From assembly GCA_014799685.1 (NCBI GenBank), contig JAAVHN010000005.1, positions 8,652-48,283 of the forward strand: a stretch of 39,632 nucleotides of DNA, in the 5' to 3' direction. The translations under genes and the position numbers were made by a program. The notes under the pieces were generated by a model. That model was not told where the DNA came from, did no database searches, and saw nothing but the letters and a program-made list of their open reading frames with translations. Positions 14,773-23,043 of this stretch are shown here, piece after piece. This DNA is from Subdoligranulum sp. GTDB taxonomy: Bacteria; Bacillota; Clostridia; Oscillospirales; Ruminococcaceae. Each line of letters opens with the position of its first letter. Position 1 is the first letter of the stretch.

Positions 14773-17670
14773 TTGAAGATCGGTCTTGATATCGGCTCCA
14801 CCACTATCAAATGCGTGGTGCTGGACGACGATTTGAAGCTTGTCTATAAAACCTACGAGCGCCATTTTTCACATATTGTGGAAAAGGCGCGCGAGCTTGT
14901 GCTGCGCATGCACACCGAGGTGCTGCACGGCGCACCTGCACCGCTTTCCATCTCCGGCTCGGCCGGGATGGGCCTGGCCGACGCGTGCGGCGTGCCGTTT
15001 GTGCAGGAGGTGTTCGCCACGCGTGTGGCGGCAAAGCGCTATGCGCCGGACGCGGATGTCATCATCGAGCTGGGCGGCGAGGACGCGAAGATCCTGTTCC
15101 TCACCGGCGGCGCCGAGGTGCGCATGAACGGCAGCTGCGCGGGCGGCACCGGCGCGTTCATCGACCAGATGGCGACGCTGCTCAAAATGACGCCCGACGA
15201 GATGAACGAGGCCGCGCGCGGCGCACAGAAGACGTACACCATCGCCAGCCGCTGCGGCGTGTTCGCCAAAAGCGACATCCAGCCGCTCATCAACCAGGGC
15301 GCGGCGCTGGGCGACGTGGCGGCCAGCATCTTCGGCGCGGTGGTGAACCAGACCATCGCGGGTCTCGCGCAGGGGCGGCGCATCGAGGGGAACATTCTCT
15401 ATCTGGGCGGGCCGCTCACGTTTTTGCCGCAGCTGAAAAAGACGTTCGACAAAACACTGGGCGTGAAGGGCACCTGCCCGGAAAACAGCCTTTACTATGT
15501 GGCGCTGGGCGCGGCGCTCTATTCGGACGCGGAATTAAGCCTCGCTGAAGTGGCTGAAAAGCTGGCCGATTACAGCGCGCACGCGGTGTATGCCTCGTGC
15601 CCGGCACTGTTTGAAAACAAAGACGAATACGAGGCCTTCCGCGCGCGCCATGAAAAGGCCGCCGTGCCGCGCAAAGCGCTGGCCGATTGCGCGGGCCCGG
15701 TGCACATCGGCATCGACGTCGGCAGCACTACGGTGAAGGCTGCCGTCATCGACGCCGGCGGCAACCTGCTGCACACCGACTACCAGCCCAACCAGGGCAG
15801 CCCGCTCGCGCACTTGCGCCAGATGCTGCTGGATATCTACCATGCGCGCCCCGGCCTGCAGGTGGCGAGCGTCACGGCCACCGGCTACGGCGAGGAGCTG
15901 GCGAAGGCCGCGTTCGGCGCGGATTTCGGCGTGGTGGAGACCGTGGCGCACTTCACGGCGGCAAAGCATTTTCTGCCGGACGTCGATTTTGTCATCGACA
16001 TCGGCGGACAGGACATGAAGTGCTTTCGCATCGAGGACGGCGCGATCAGCGATTTGTTCCTGAACGAGGCGTGCAGCTCCGGCTGCGGCAGCTTTTTGCA
16101 GACATTCGCCGAGGCGCTGGGCTATTCCGTGCGCGATTTTGCCAAACTGGCGCTCTTTGCCGATCATCCGGTCGATCTGGGCAGCCGGTGCACGGTGTTC
16201 ATGAATTCCAGCGTCAAGCAGGCGCAGAAGGACGGCGCGTCCGTCGAGAATATCTCGGCGGGGCTGGCCGTGAGCGTGGTGAAAAATGCGCTGTATAAGG
16301 TGATCCGCGCCTCCGGGCCGGACGAGCTGGGCAAAAAGATCGTGGTACAGGGCGGCACGTTCTACAACGAAGCCGTACTGCGCGCGTTCGAGCGCGAGAT
16401 GGGCGTGGAGGTGATCCGCCCCGATATCGCCGGGCTGATGGGTGCGTTCGGCGCGGCGCTCTATGGCCGCAGCAAGGGCAAAACACAGTCCACGCTGCTT
16501 TCGCCCGAAGAATTGGAGTCCTTCACGCAGGAGACGCGCAGCGTCAACTGCGGATTGTGCGGCAACCACTGCACGCTGGCGGTGCACCGCTTTTCGGGCG
16601 GGCGCAAGTTCATTAGCGGCAACCGGTGCGACCGTCCCGTCACGCACCGCGGCGCGGAAAACCCGCTGAACCTGTACGAGGCAAAGCGCCGCATGCTGGC
16701 AGAGTACCAGCCTGTGCCCGGCGTGCGCGGCAGGCTGGGCATCCCGCTGGGCCTCGGCATGTACGAGCTGCTGCCGTTCTGGCACACGTTCTTTACAAAG
16801 TTGGGCTTCGCGGTGGAGACGAGCGGGCCCTCCAGCCGCGCGATGTATCTGGCGGGGCAGGATTCGATCCCCTCGGATACGGTGTGCTATCCGGCGAAGC
16901 TTTTGCACGGGCACATCCGCGCGCTGGCCGGACGCGGGCTGGACGCCATTTTCTACCCCTGCATGACATACAATATGAACGAGGGCCTGGGGGACAACCA
17001 TTACAACTGCCCGGTCGTGGCCTATTACCCCGAGGTGCTCGCGGCAAACTGCCCTGAACTGGCAAATATCCCGTTCATCCACGATTACATCGGCATTCAC
17101 CGCCGCAAGGAATTCCCCAAAAAGATGACGGCCATCCTTGCGCAGTACTTTGACGGCATCGGCCTTGACGAGGTGAAACACGCCGCGGACGCTGCCTATG
17201 CCGCGCACGACGCCCACTTGGCCCGCGTGCGGGAAAAGGCCGTGGAGATCATCGCGCATGCGCGCGCCGAGGGCAGACAGATCATCGTGCTGGCGGGCCG
17301 TCCGTACCACGTGGACGAGGAGATCAACCACGGCATCGATCAATTGCTGTGCAGCTGCGGCGCAGCGGTGATCACCGAGGATAGTCTTTCGCACCTGGTG
17401 GAGAAATTCCCCACGAGCGTACTGAACCAGTGGACGTACCACTCGCGCCTCTATGCGGCGGCGCGCTACATCGCCGATCAGCCGGATATGAATTTGGTGC
17501 AGCTCGTCAGCTTCGGCTGCGGCGTGGACGCCATCACCACGGACGAGACGCGCGAAATTCTGCAGCGCGAGGGCAAGCTGTACACGCAGATCAAGATCGA
17601 CGAGATCACGAACCTCGGCGCGGTGAATATCCGGCTGCGCAGTTTGTTCGCGGCCATTGAGGCACGGTAG
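14773..17670 (+). CDS. Acyl-CoA dehydratase activase (tandem BadF/BcrA-type ATPase)
   Basis: A 965-residue cytoplasmic protein with two BadF/BadG/BcrA/BcrD ATPase domains and a C-terminal DUF2229-like region. Domain 1 begins MKIGLDIGSTT and has GSCAGGTG near residue 123 and SRCGVF near 161. Domain 2 begins near 311 (IGIDVGSTT) and has EACSSGCGSF near 434 and SRCTVF near 472. The paired cysteines are the ligands for the shared [4Fe-4S] cluster. A further C-x2-C-x3-C set starts at C593. Such activases use ATP to fire low-potential electrons into 2-hydroxyacyl-CoA dehydratases, and the substrate of this large form is unknown. The start is TTG 14773 after AAAGGAGATC. It forms an operon with the next gene, which in many relatives is its fused C-terminus. 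Confidence 0.85.
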   Translation: MKIGLDIGSTTIKCVVLDDDLKLVYKTYERHFSHIVEKARELVLRMHTEVLHGAPAPLSISGSAGMGLADACGVPFVQEVFATRVAAKRYAPDADVIIELGGEDAKILFLTGGAEVRMNGSCAGGTGAFIDQMATLLKMTPDEMNEAARGAQKTYTIASRCGVFAKSDIQPLINQGAALGDVAASIFGAVVNQTIAGLAQGRRIEGNILYLGGPLTFLPQLKKTFDKTLGVKGTCPENSLYYVALGAALYSDAELSLAEVAEKLADYSAHAVYASCPALFENKDEYEAFRARHEKAAVPRKALADCAGPVHIGIDVGSTTVKAAVIDAGGNLLHTDYQPNQGSPLAHLRQMLLDIYHARPGLQVASVTATGYGEELAKAAFGADFGVVETVAHFTAAKHFLPDVDFVIDIGGQDMKCFRIEDGAISDLFLNEACSSGCGSFLQTFAEALGYSVRDFAKLALFADHPVDLGSRCTVFMNSSVKQAQKDGASVENISAGLAVSVVKNALYKVIRASGPDELGKKIVVQGGTFYNEAVLRAFEREMGVEVIRPDIAGLMGAFGAALYGRSKGKTQSTLLSPEELESFTQETRSVNCGLCGNHCTLAVHRFSGGRKFISGNRCDRPVTHRGAENPLNLYEAKRRMLAEYQPVPGVRGRLGIPLGLGMYELLPFWHTFFTKLGFAVETSGPSSRAMYLAGQDSIPSDTVCYPAKLLHGHIRALAGRGLDAIFYPCMTYNMNEGLGDNHYNCPVVAYYPEVLAANCPELANIPFIHDYIGIHRRKEFPKKMTAILAQYFDGIGLDEVKHAADAAYAAHDAHLARVREKAVEIIAHARAEGRQIIVLAGRPYHVDEEINHGIDQLLCSCGAAVITEDSLSHLVEKFPTSVLNQWTYHSRLYAAARYIADQPDMNLVQLVSFGCGVDAITTDETREILQREGKLYTQIKIDEITNLGAVNIRLRSLFAAIEAR

Positions 17671-17709
17671 GAATGATATTTTCCGCCCACAAAAAGGAGG
17701 GGCTTTCTT

Positions 17710-19080
17710 ATGCAGAGCATTCAGGCATATCCCAAATTCACACAGGAGATGAAGGCAACGCACACGCTGCTTATCCCCAACATGGCGCCCATCCACTTCG
17801 AGATGATGCGCGCCGCGATGGAGGACGAGGGCTACCGCGTGCAGGTGCTGGGCGCGGGCGGACATGCCGTTGCGCAGGAGGGGCTGCGGTATGTACATAA
17901 CGATACATGCTACCCCGCGCTGCTTGTGATCGGCCAGTTCATCAACGCGCTGAAGAGCGGCCAATACGACCTCGACCACACCGCGCTGCTCATCACGCAG
18001 ACGGGCGGCGGGTGCCGCGCGTCCAACTACATCCATTTGCTGCGCAAAGCGCTGGTGAAGGCGGGCTTTCCGCAGGTGCCGGTGGCCAGCCTGAACTTTT
18101 CGGGGCTGGAAAAGGACAGCGGCTTCCAGCTGACGCTGCCGCTGCTGCGCCGGTTTGTGGCGTCGATCTTCTACGGCGACGCGCTGATGAGCCTTGCGAA
18201 CCAGACGCGCCCCTATGAAAACGAGCCGGGCGCGGCCGACGCGTGCGTGAAGCGCTGGACGGACGCCGTCGCGCGCCAGTTCGACGCAAAGCGCGGCGTT
18301 TCGAAAAAAGATATGGCGAAAAATTTTGCGGCCATTGCGGCGGATTTCGCGGCCATCCCGGTCACGCGCGTCCCGAAGGTGAAGGTGGGCGTCGTGGGCG
18401 AGATCTATGTGAAATATTCCCCGCTGGGCAACAACGGCCTGGAGCAGTTTTTGCAGAGCGAGGGCTGCGAGGTGAACCTGCCCGGCCTGATGGGCTTTGT
18501 GCAGTACTGCGCGGCGAACATGTCCGAGACGGTGCGCCTCTACGGCGGCAGCAAGATCGAGGAACTGGGCGCGGACGCGGTGCTTGCTTGGCTGGCCGCG
18601 CGCGAAACGCTGATGATCGATGCCATCCGCGCGTATCCGCAGTTCCATGCGCCCACGAGCTTTGCCGATACGAAAAAGCTGGCCAGCGGCGTGATCGGCA
18701 TCGGCAACAAGATGGGCGAGGGCTGGCTGCTGACGTCCGAGATGATGGAGCTGCAGCAGACCGGCTTTGAAAACATCGTCTGCGCGCAGCCGTTCGGCTG
18801 CCTGCCGAACCACATCTGCGGCAAGGGCATGATCAACCGCATCCGCGTCATCTACCCGCGCGCGAACATCACACCCATCGACTACGACCCCGGCGCGACG
18901 CGCGTGAACCAGGAAAACCGCATCAAACTGATGCTGAGCGTGGCGCGCGAGCGGCTGGAGCAAAGCGGCGGCACGCCGCCGGCAGGCGGGCACACCGCAG
19001 AGCAGCCGGTGTACGGCGGGGCGGATCTGCCCGGTGTTTCCCGGCCGGTGTTCCCGGATCCGGTGCCGGCGCATGTGTGA
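17710..19080 (+). CDS. 2-hydroxyacyl-CoA dehydratase-related protein (partner of the activase)
   Basis: A 456-residue protein that matches the C-terminal third of the long activase-related proteins of other Clostridia. Visible motifs are the opening LLIPNMAPIHFEMM, cysteines in HNDTCYPALL and TGGGCRASNY, GEIYVKYSPLGNNG, and QPFGCLPNHICGKG near residue 360, which resembles the Fe-S-binding part of HgdB-type subunits. The last 40 residues are a low-complexity Gly/Pro tail. AAAAAGGAGG precedes ATG 17710, 39 bases after the activase stop, so it is a genuine separate gene in the same operon and not a frameshift product. The reaction catalysed is unknown. Confidence 0.75.
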   Translation: MQSIQAYPKFTQEMKATHTLLIPNMAPIHFEMMRAAMEDEGYRVQVLGAGGHAVAQEGLRYVHNDTCYPALLVIGQFINALKSGQYDLDHTALLITQTGGGCRASNYIHLLRKALVKAGFPQVPVASLNFSGLEKDSGFQLTLPLLRRFVASIFYGDALMSLANQTRPYENEPGAADACVKRWTDAVARQFDAKRGVSKKDMAKNFAAIAADFAAIPVTRVPKVKVGVVGEIYVKYSPLGNNGLEQFLQSEGCEVNLPGLMGFVQYCAANMSETVRLYGGSKIEELGADAVLAWLAARETLMIDAIRAYPQFHAPTSFADTKKLASGVIGIGNKMGEGWLLTSEMMELQQTGFENIVCAQPFGCLPNHICGKGMINRIRVIYPRANITPIDYDPGATRVNQENRIKLMLSVARERLEQSGGTPPAGGHTAEQPVYGGADLPGVSRPVFPDPVPAHV

Positions 19081-19135
19081 TTTTTTGCCTTTTTGCTTTT
19101 CCTGATGGGTTCTGCAGGGATTGCCTGCTCGTTTT

Positions 19136-19174
19136 AGGGAAGCCATCTTCTGAAGGGGATGTTCTGCCTTCCCT
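19136..19174. other. Weak inverted repeat AGGGAAG/CTTCCCT
   Basis: Seven-base arms flank about 25 bases in the gap after the activase operon, with no T-run. The arm resembles the start of the dispersed GGGAAGC repeat seen at 24475, 25183 and 38374. Confidence 0.3.
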
Positions 19175-19230
19175 GGCGTCACGAATGGATCGCAGGATGA
19201 AAATCTGATTCGATGAAGCTACTCCGAAAA

Positions 19231-19259
19231 TTGAACATTCTCTGAAAGTGAAATATAAG
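19231..19259 (+). promoter_or_regulatory. Promoter-like pair directly before a terminator
   Basis: TTGAAC and TATAAG are 17 bases apart. The expected transcription start falls at the terminator hairpin 19266-19310, so it would give only a very short RNA unless it reads through to the peptidase gene. Confidence 0.3.
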
Positions 19260-19265
19260 AATTTA

Positions 19266-19310
19266 CACCCCGCGCCGGGGCCTTTTGGGCTTTGGGCGCG
19301 GGGTTTTGTT
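19266..19310 (+). terminator. Terminator hairpin after the activase operon
   Basis: Arms CCCCGCGCC and GGCGCGGGG are followed by TTTTGTTTTG, 190 bases after the upstream stop. The rest of the gap 19081-19470 holds the promoter-like pair before it and a TATACT box near 19398 without a clear -35. Confidence 0.7.
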
Positions 19311-19470
19311 TTGAATGCGGCGTCGCATCGGAAAATCGAAATAGAAGCGTAAGAAAATCGTTATATTTGCCGCGGGGCGGCTGTAAGAAGGATCGCCTAT
19401 ACTGATGGTATGGAAAGTGGTGTGGAAAGCGTGAGAGCTTTTCGTAACCAGGAGAAAGAAGGGATCTTTC

Positions 19471-20685
19471 ATGCAGCGGCAGCAAAATTTTGGCACTTTT
19501 GATACCATTGATATAATAGAATATTCCCCTGCAACCTATATTGCGTGCACCGGAAGTGCTTACACCGGCGGCAATTGCGGCGGCAGGGGCAGGAGCCGTA
19601 CCGGCGGCCGCGACGGCAACAACCGGAACGCATCCCCGGCGCACCGGGGCGCGCGGGAGGGCGGTGCGGCATATGCCCGTCAGGCAGGCGGTGCAGCGTA
19701 TGCGCGGCAGGCGGGCGGTGCAGCGTATGCGCGGCAGGCAGGCGGGCGCTCACGGCAGCCCGGCTGTGCCGCCACTGCGCGCCCACGGCAGCAAAACCGC
19801 GCCGTCGCGCGCACGCGGCGCAAAAAGCGGCGGCACGGTGTGCGGCTGCTGGTCTTCCTGACGGCATGCCTGTGCCTGACCGTGTTCGGCGGCGCGGCGG
19901 CGCGGCTGTGCATGGAGACGTTCGGCGGCGCGGCGGCATATCCCACGCTGCCCATCGCCATCAGCTCCATCATGTATCCCACCGATCTGGGCGGCGCGTG
20001 GGACGCCGAAACCGAAACGGCGCTGCGCGCGCTGGCCCAGCGGCGGCCGGAAATTCAGCCGATGCTGGACGACCCCGCCGCATGGCCCGCCGATGTGGCC
20101 GCGCTGCTGGCACGCAACGAGGAAGCGCTCGATTTTGTGCTGGCGTATCCGTCCCTTGCGGATACCATGCCGCCGGACGCCGTAGAGGAAGCCCAAAAGG
20201 GCGTCTTCCCGGTGCTGCTGCAGTGGGATGCGCGCTGGGGCGCCGCACCCTATGCGGGCAGCATCCTCGCCCTGAGCGGCTGCGGCCCGACGGTGCTCTC
20301 CGTCGTCGCCTGCGGCCTGACGGGCAGCGACGCATGGACGCCCGCCGCCATCGCCGAATGGGCGCAGGGCTGGGGCTATGCCACCGCGAGCGGCACCAGC
20401 TGGGACCTGATGCGCACCGGCTGCGAGCACTTCGGCGTGAAGGCCGAGGAGCTTTCGCTTTCCGAAACCACCGTTTTCCGCGCGCTGGAGGCGGGCAGCC
20501 CCATCATTTGCAGCGTGCGGCCCGGCGATTTTACCACCACGGGGCATTTCATCGTGCTCACCGGCACGGAAGACGGACTTGTCCGGCTTGTCGATCCCAA
20601 CAGCCCCGCGCGCAGCGCCACGCTGTGGGAATGGGATCGCCTGATGCCGCAGATCAAAAATTTGTGGGCATATACGGCGATCTGA
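19471..20685 (+). CDS. Membrane-anchored C39-like cysteine peptidase with N-terminal repeats
   Basis: A 404-residue protein. Residues 1-115 are low-complexity and basic, with three copies of a nine-residue GAAYARQAG unit. One membrane helix follows at about 126-145 (VRLLVFLTACLCLTVFGG). The C-terminal half is a Peptidase_C39_2-type papain fold: PVLLQWDARWG near 250, catalytic cysteine in LSGCGPTVLS near 272, histidine in TTGHFIVLTG near 356, and aspartate in LVDPNSP. Such domains cut peptides or wall links outside the cell. The N-terminal half would be cytoplasmic in the simplest topology. ATG 19471 follows GGAGAAAGAAGGG. A repeat-encoded intracellular tail of this kind is unusual, and the substrate is unknown. 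Confidence 0.75.
   Translation: MQRQQNFGTFDTIDIIEYSPATYIACTGSAYTGGNCGGRGRSRTGGRDGNNRNASPAHRGAREGGAAYARQAGGAAYARQAGGAAYARQAGGRSRQPGCAATARPRQQNRAVARTRRKKRRHGVRLLVFLTACLCLTVFGGAAARLCMETFGGAAAYPTLPIAISSIMYPTDLGGAWDAETETALRALAQRRPEIQPMLDDPAAWPADVAALLARNEEALDFVLAYPSLADTMPPDAVEEAQKGVFPVLLQWDARWGAAPYAGSILALSGCGPTVLSVVACGLTGSDAWTPAAIAEWAQGWGYATASGTSWDLMRTGCEHFGVKAEELSLSETTVFRALEAGSPIICSVRPGDFTTTGHFIVLTGTEDGLVRLVDPNSPARSATLWEWDRLMPQIKNLWAYTAI
19660..19740. repeat. 27-base tandem repeat, three copies, inside the C39-like gene
   Basis: Units start at 19660, 19687 and 19714. The last two differ at one base. Each encodes nine residues (GGAAYARQA), so gain or loss of a unit keeps the frame. Confidence 0.9.
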
Positions 20686-20766
20686 ACCGCCCGGCCGGGC
20701 GGCGGCATGATCAAAAATTCCCGCACAAAGCCTTTCACAGGGATTCGTACTGTCTGTGCAGAGCGC

Positions 20767-20795
20767 TTGCGCAAAACGGCCGCATACGGTATAAT
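20767..20795 (+). promoter_or_regulatory. Promoter of the unassigned RNA
   Basis: TTGCGC and a perfect TATAAT are separated by 17 bases, about 80 bases after the C39-like gene stops. Confidence 0.65.
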
Positions 20796-20801
20796 GGAAC
20801 A

Positions 20802-21010
20802 AGCACCGCGCCGTTTGATTTCTGCTAATGGGCTGGCCGCCGGAACAGGCGATGGCGTTCCCTGAGGTTCCTGAAACGGATCGTCCGGTTCATCGCGAAA
20901 GTTTGAAAGACGAAAATTTGTAATTTTGAGGAAAAGTCATACGGAAATATCCTGCACGTCTGTCCAGTGAATTCCCCTGTGCGCCCGGCTCGTGCCGGGC
21001 GCGTTTTTTT
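20802..21010 (+). ncRNA. Stand-alone structured RNA of about 200 nt, family unknown
   Basis: A good promoter (20767-20795) and a textbook terminator (9-bp stem 20981-21002, then seven T to 21010) bracket about 200 bases with no credible ORF and no gene behind them until 21445, which has its own promoter. Within it GCGATG (about 20849) can pair with CATCGC (about 20895), closing a domain that holds a CGGATCGTCCG hairpin and three GTTCC/GGTTCC copies. GCAC near the 5' end can pair with GTGC next to the terminator, and GGGCTGG with CCAG/CCC, so the ends may close as in 6S RNA. The phrase AGGCGATGGCGTTC recalls the fluoride riboswitch, but the required CGCC partner is absent. I cannot name the family. 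Confidence 0.6.
20981..21010 (+). terminator. Terminator of the unassigned RNA
   Basis: GCGCCCGGC, loop TCGT, GCCGGGCGC, one G, then seven T. Confidence 0.85.
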
Positions 21011-21221
21011 GCGCATTTTCGGTTATTTTTGACATTTTTGCGCTTTTCGTGGCGCAGGTCTTGCATTTTTAAAAAAAAGGTGTTAAGATTACGTCGAATA
21101 TCTCTTATGATAATTGGATATCTGATACGATTAAACGCTATGCCGAATCCGGACGATCATGGTGTGGCGAGGTATTTTGCCGGCGAGGGCGGTTGCCTGT
21201 CACTTGTCTTTTACAATGCTT

Positions 21222-21240
21222 TTCCGTAATTTTTACGGAA
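21222..21240. promoter_or_regulatory. Inverted repeat overlapping the -35 region (probable operator)
   Basis: TTCCGTAA-TTT-TTACGGAA is a perfect 8-3-8 palindrome. It covers the -35 position of the promoter whose -10 box TATACT lies at 21258-21263. The gap 21011-21221 upstream holds AT-rich DNA with a weak TTAAGA/TATGAT pair near 21085-21113 and no gene I can support. Confidence 0.55.
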
Positions 21241-21263
21241 GCAAAAGCAATCTATGGTATACT
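21235..21263 (+). promoter_or_regulatory. Promoter of the secreted coiled-coil protein gene
   Basis: A TATACT box with a poor -35 (ACGGAA) at 17 bases, under the palindrome at 21222-21240. Weak -35 plus operator suggests an activator-dependent or repressed promoter. The leader to 21445 is about 175 bases. Confidence 0.45.
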
Positions 21264-21444
21264 GCATACAGTTCGAGGGGGCGAGGCGCAGGATGCGGAG
21301 CCGGGGCGGGGATGTTCCTGCCGGCGGACAGAGCGCAGGGCGCGAAGACGCAAGCCGCAATGCAGGCGCTTTTTGGGCGGGCACGCGGGGCGCCCCATTC
21401 CGGCGAATTGCAGAAGAAAAAATCATTGAAAGGGGAAACCAGTT

Positions 21445-22803
21445 ATGAATCTTTTTGTACAGCGCGCTGTTGCAACGCTCGTTCTGGCCGCGCAGGCTGC
21501 GGGTATGGGCACGGGCGCGGCGGCGCAGGCCGCGGGTGTGCACGCGGATGCTGCGGCGCCGGCCGCGCCTGCGGGCGCAGTGGTGCAGGCGATGGGAATA
21601 TTGCGCGATTCCGAACCGCCGGTCAAGCCCACGCCGCCGACGCCTCCCACGCCGCCGGCGCCCTCTGCCTGGGTTGCGGCATATCCCCCGGAGCCGGTGT
21701 TCGTCCCCACCCCCATTCCGCCAACCATCTCTCATTTTGAGGTGCTTGAGTGGGAGGGTATGACTGAGGAAGACAGGGCGGAGCAACAACGGTGGGTTGA
21801 GGAGCAGAAAGCGAAGTTTGAGGCAGAGGAAAGAGAGCGGGTTCAAAGACTGGAACAAGAAGAGTATGCACAGTGGAAAGCAACCGTGTACGCACAGTGG
21901 GAAGCGGAATGTCAGCGGATCAATGACGAAGCAGCGGCGAAGGCCAACGCGGCGTATGATGCGGAGTTGGCGCGGTTTGATGCGGCGGTTACACAGTATC
22001 ACGCGGAATACGCACAGTATCAAAAGGATCTCGCACAGTGGGAAATTGCGTACGCGCAGTGGGAGAAGGAGCAAGGGGAGGCGCAGCGCAAGCCCGGTGT
22101 CGATGTCACCACCCCCGCACCCGATACAGACAGTGGAACGAAGGCTCCGGACGTGCCCGACAAGGGCACTGACGAGACGAAGGCTCCGGACGTACCCGAC
22201 AAGGGCACTGACGAGACGGAGGCCCCGGCCACTTTGCCGGAGCTTACCCCCGAGCAGCTTGCGGCCCTGCAGCGCATGTTCGGCCAGAACAGCTCGTACG
22301 CTTCCCAGCTGGAGGCGCTGCGGAGAGCGCAGCAGCAAACACAGACAGTAACGCAGACCCCCACACCGGCACGGTTCAAAAACACCGGCACCGAAGAGCA
22401 GGCCGCGCGCCTGCAGGAATTTCTGGACGCCTATCCCCAAGGCACCCCCTGGGACGACTACACGATGTACAAGACGAACTACCTCGGGTGTGCCGCATAT
22501 GCCTTTCAGGCGCAGCATACCGTTTTCGAAACCGATGACCAGGCGGACTACGTTTGGTCGGACGACATCGCCGACATCCGCCAGTACAGCATTGTGTATT
22601 ACAGCGGAGGAAGCACCACCGGCCATTGGGTCTTTATCCTGAGTGTCGACGAGATCACCAGCGACGCGTTCGGCCCCGTCAGCGTGACGGTGACCGTTGC
22701 CGAGGGCAACTACAACAGCCATGTTTGTATTGGCAATACGATCACGCTCTATCGCAATATGGGTGAGCAAGTCTTTTTCGAATTATACAACTACGCGAAA
22801 TAA
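21445..22803 (+). CDS. Secreted coiled-coil protein with C-terminal papain-like (CHAP/NlpC-type) domain
   Basis: A 452-residue exported protein. A signal peptide (about 1-35) is followed by an Ala-rich part, a proline run (KPTPPTPPTPPAP near 62) and a long charged coiled coil (about 105-215) rich in YAQWE/YAQ heptad-like units. Next comes a linker with two 13-residue KAPDVPDKGTDET repeats. The C-terminal domain (about 310-452) has a candidate Cys-His pair in YLGCAAYAFQ and TTGHWVFILS, then EGNYNSHVCIG, which fits a CHAP/NlpC-like wall amidase or peptidase. The coiled coil plus wall hydrolase layout resembles PcsB/CwlO-type enzymes regulated from the membrane. ATG 21445 follows GAAAGGGGAAACC. 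The domain assignment is by pattern only. Confidence 0.65.
   Translation: MNLFVQRAVATLVLAAQAAGMGTGAAAQAAGVHADAAAPAAPAGAVVQAMGILRDSEPPVKPTPPTPPTPPAPSAWVAAYPPEPVFVPTPIPPTISHFEVLEWEGMTEEDRAEQQRWVEEQKAKFEAEERERVQRLEQEEYAQWKATVYAQWEAECQRINDEAAAKANAAYDAELARFDAAVTQYHAEYAQYQKDLAQWEIAYAQWEKEQGEAQRKPGVDVTTPAPDTDSGTKAPDVPDKGTDETKAPDVPDKGTDETEAPATLPELTPEQLAALQRMFGQNSSYASQLEALRRAQQQTQTVTQTPTPARFKNTGTEEQAARLQEFLDAYPQGTPWDDYTMYKTNYLGCAAYAFQAQHTVFETDDQADYVWSDDIADIRQYSIVYYSGGSTTGHWVFILSVDEITSDAFGPVSVTVTVAEGNYNSHVCIGNTITLYRNMGEQVFFELYNYAK
22141..22218. repeat. 39-base tandem repeat, two copies
   Basis: Units 22141-22179 and 22180-22218 differ at one base and encode the KAPDVPDKGTDET linker of the secreted coiled-coil protein. 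Confidence 0.9.
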
Positions 22804-22857
22804 TATCTCCCGCAGCAAGTGCAAAACCCCAAACAGCCGCATATCCCCGCATACAAA

Positions 22858-22893
22858 GCGCCCGCCCCCCCGCCGAACATACGGGGCGGGCGC
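22858..22893 (+). terminator. GC-rich hairpin after the coiled-coil gene (terminator-like, no T-run)
   Basis: Arms GCGCCCGCCCC and GGGGCGGGCGC flank about 14 bases. The sequence before it (CAAAACCCC, then ACAGCC) is repeated before the true terminator at 23851, so this looks like a decayed copy of that terminator. Confidence 0.5.
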
Positions 22894-22968
22894 GGCCATT
22901 GCGAAGGCCGGGCACTGCACCGGGCCCGCGAAAACACCCGGTTCCAAAAACTCAAAAACCGCAAACGA

Positions 22969-22997
22969 TTGAAAAATGCGGCTCTTTGTGCTAAGAT
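22969..22997 (+). promoter_or_regulatory. Promoter of the lipoprotein gene
   Basis: TTGAAA and TAAGAT are separated by 17 bases, about 40 bases before the start at 23044. Confidence 0.6.
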
Positions 22998-23043
22998 CCT
23001 AAACGAGTGCTACCGGCAAAAAGTATAAAAAGGAGAAAAAATC

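Noticed and set aside
15535-19182. A 1215-codon open frame opposite the activase genes
   Set aside because: It is a mirror of GC-rich coding DNA with third-position bias and has no recognisable domain. Many similar shadows occur opposite the other genes.
20840-20900. Fluoride-riboswitch-like phrase AGGCGATGGCGTTC
   Set aside because: The CGCC partner strand, the conserved AAC, and the downstream transporter gene (crcB or similar) expected for that riboswitch are missing. The match is limited to the first stem half.
21108-21229. Small plus-strand frame MIIGYLIRLNAMPNPDD
   Set aside because: No ribosome site in front and no recognisable product. It sits in the untranslated region before the operator at 21222.
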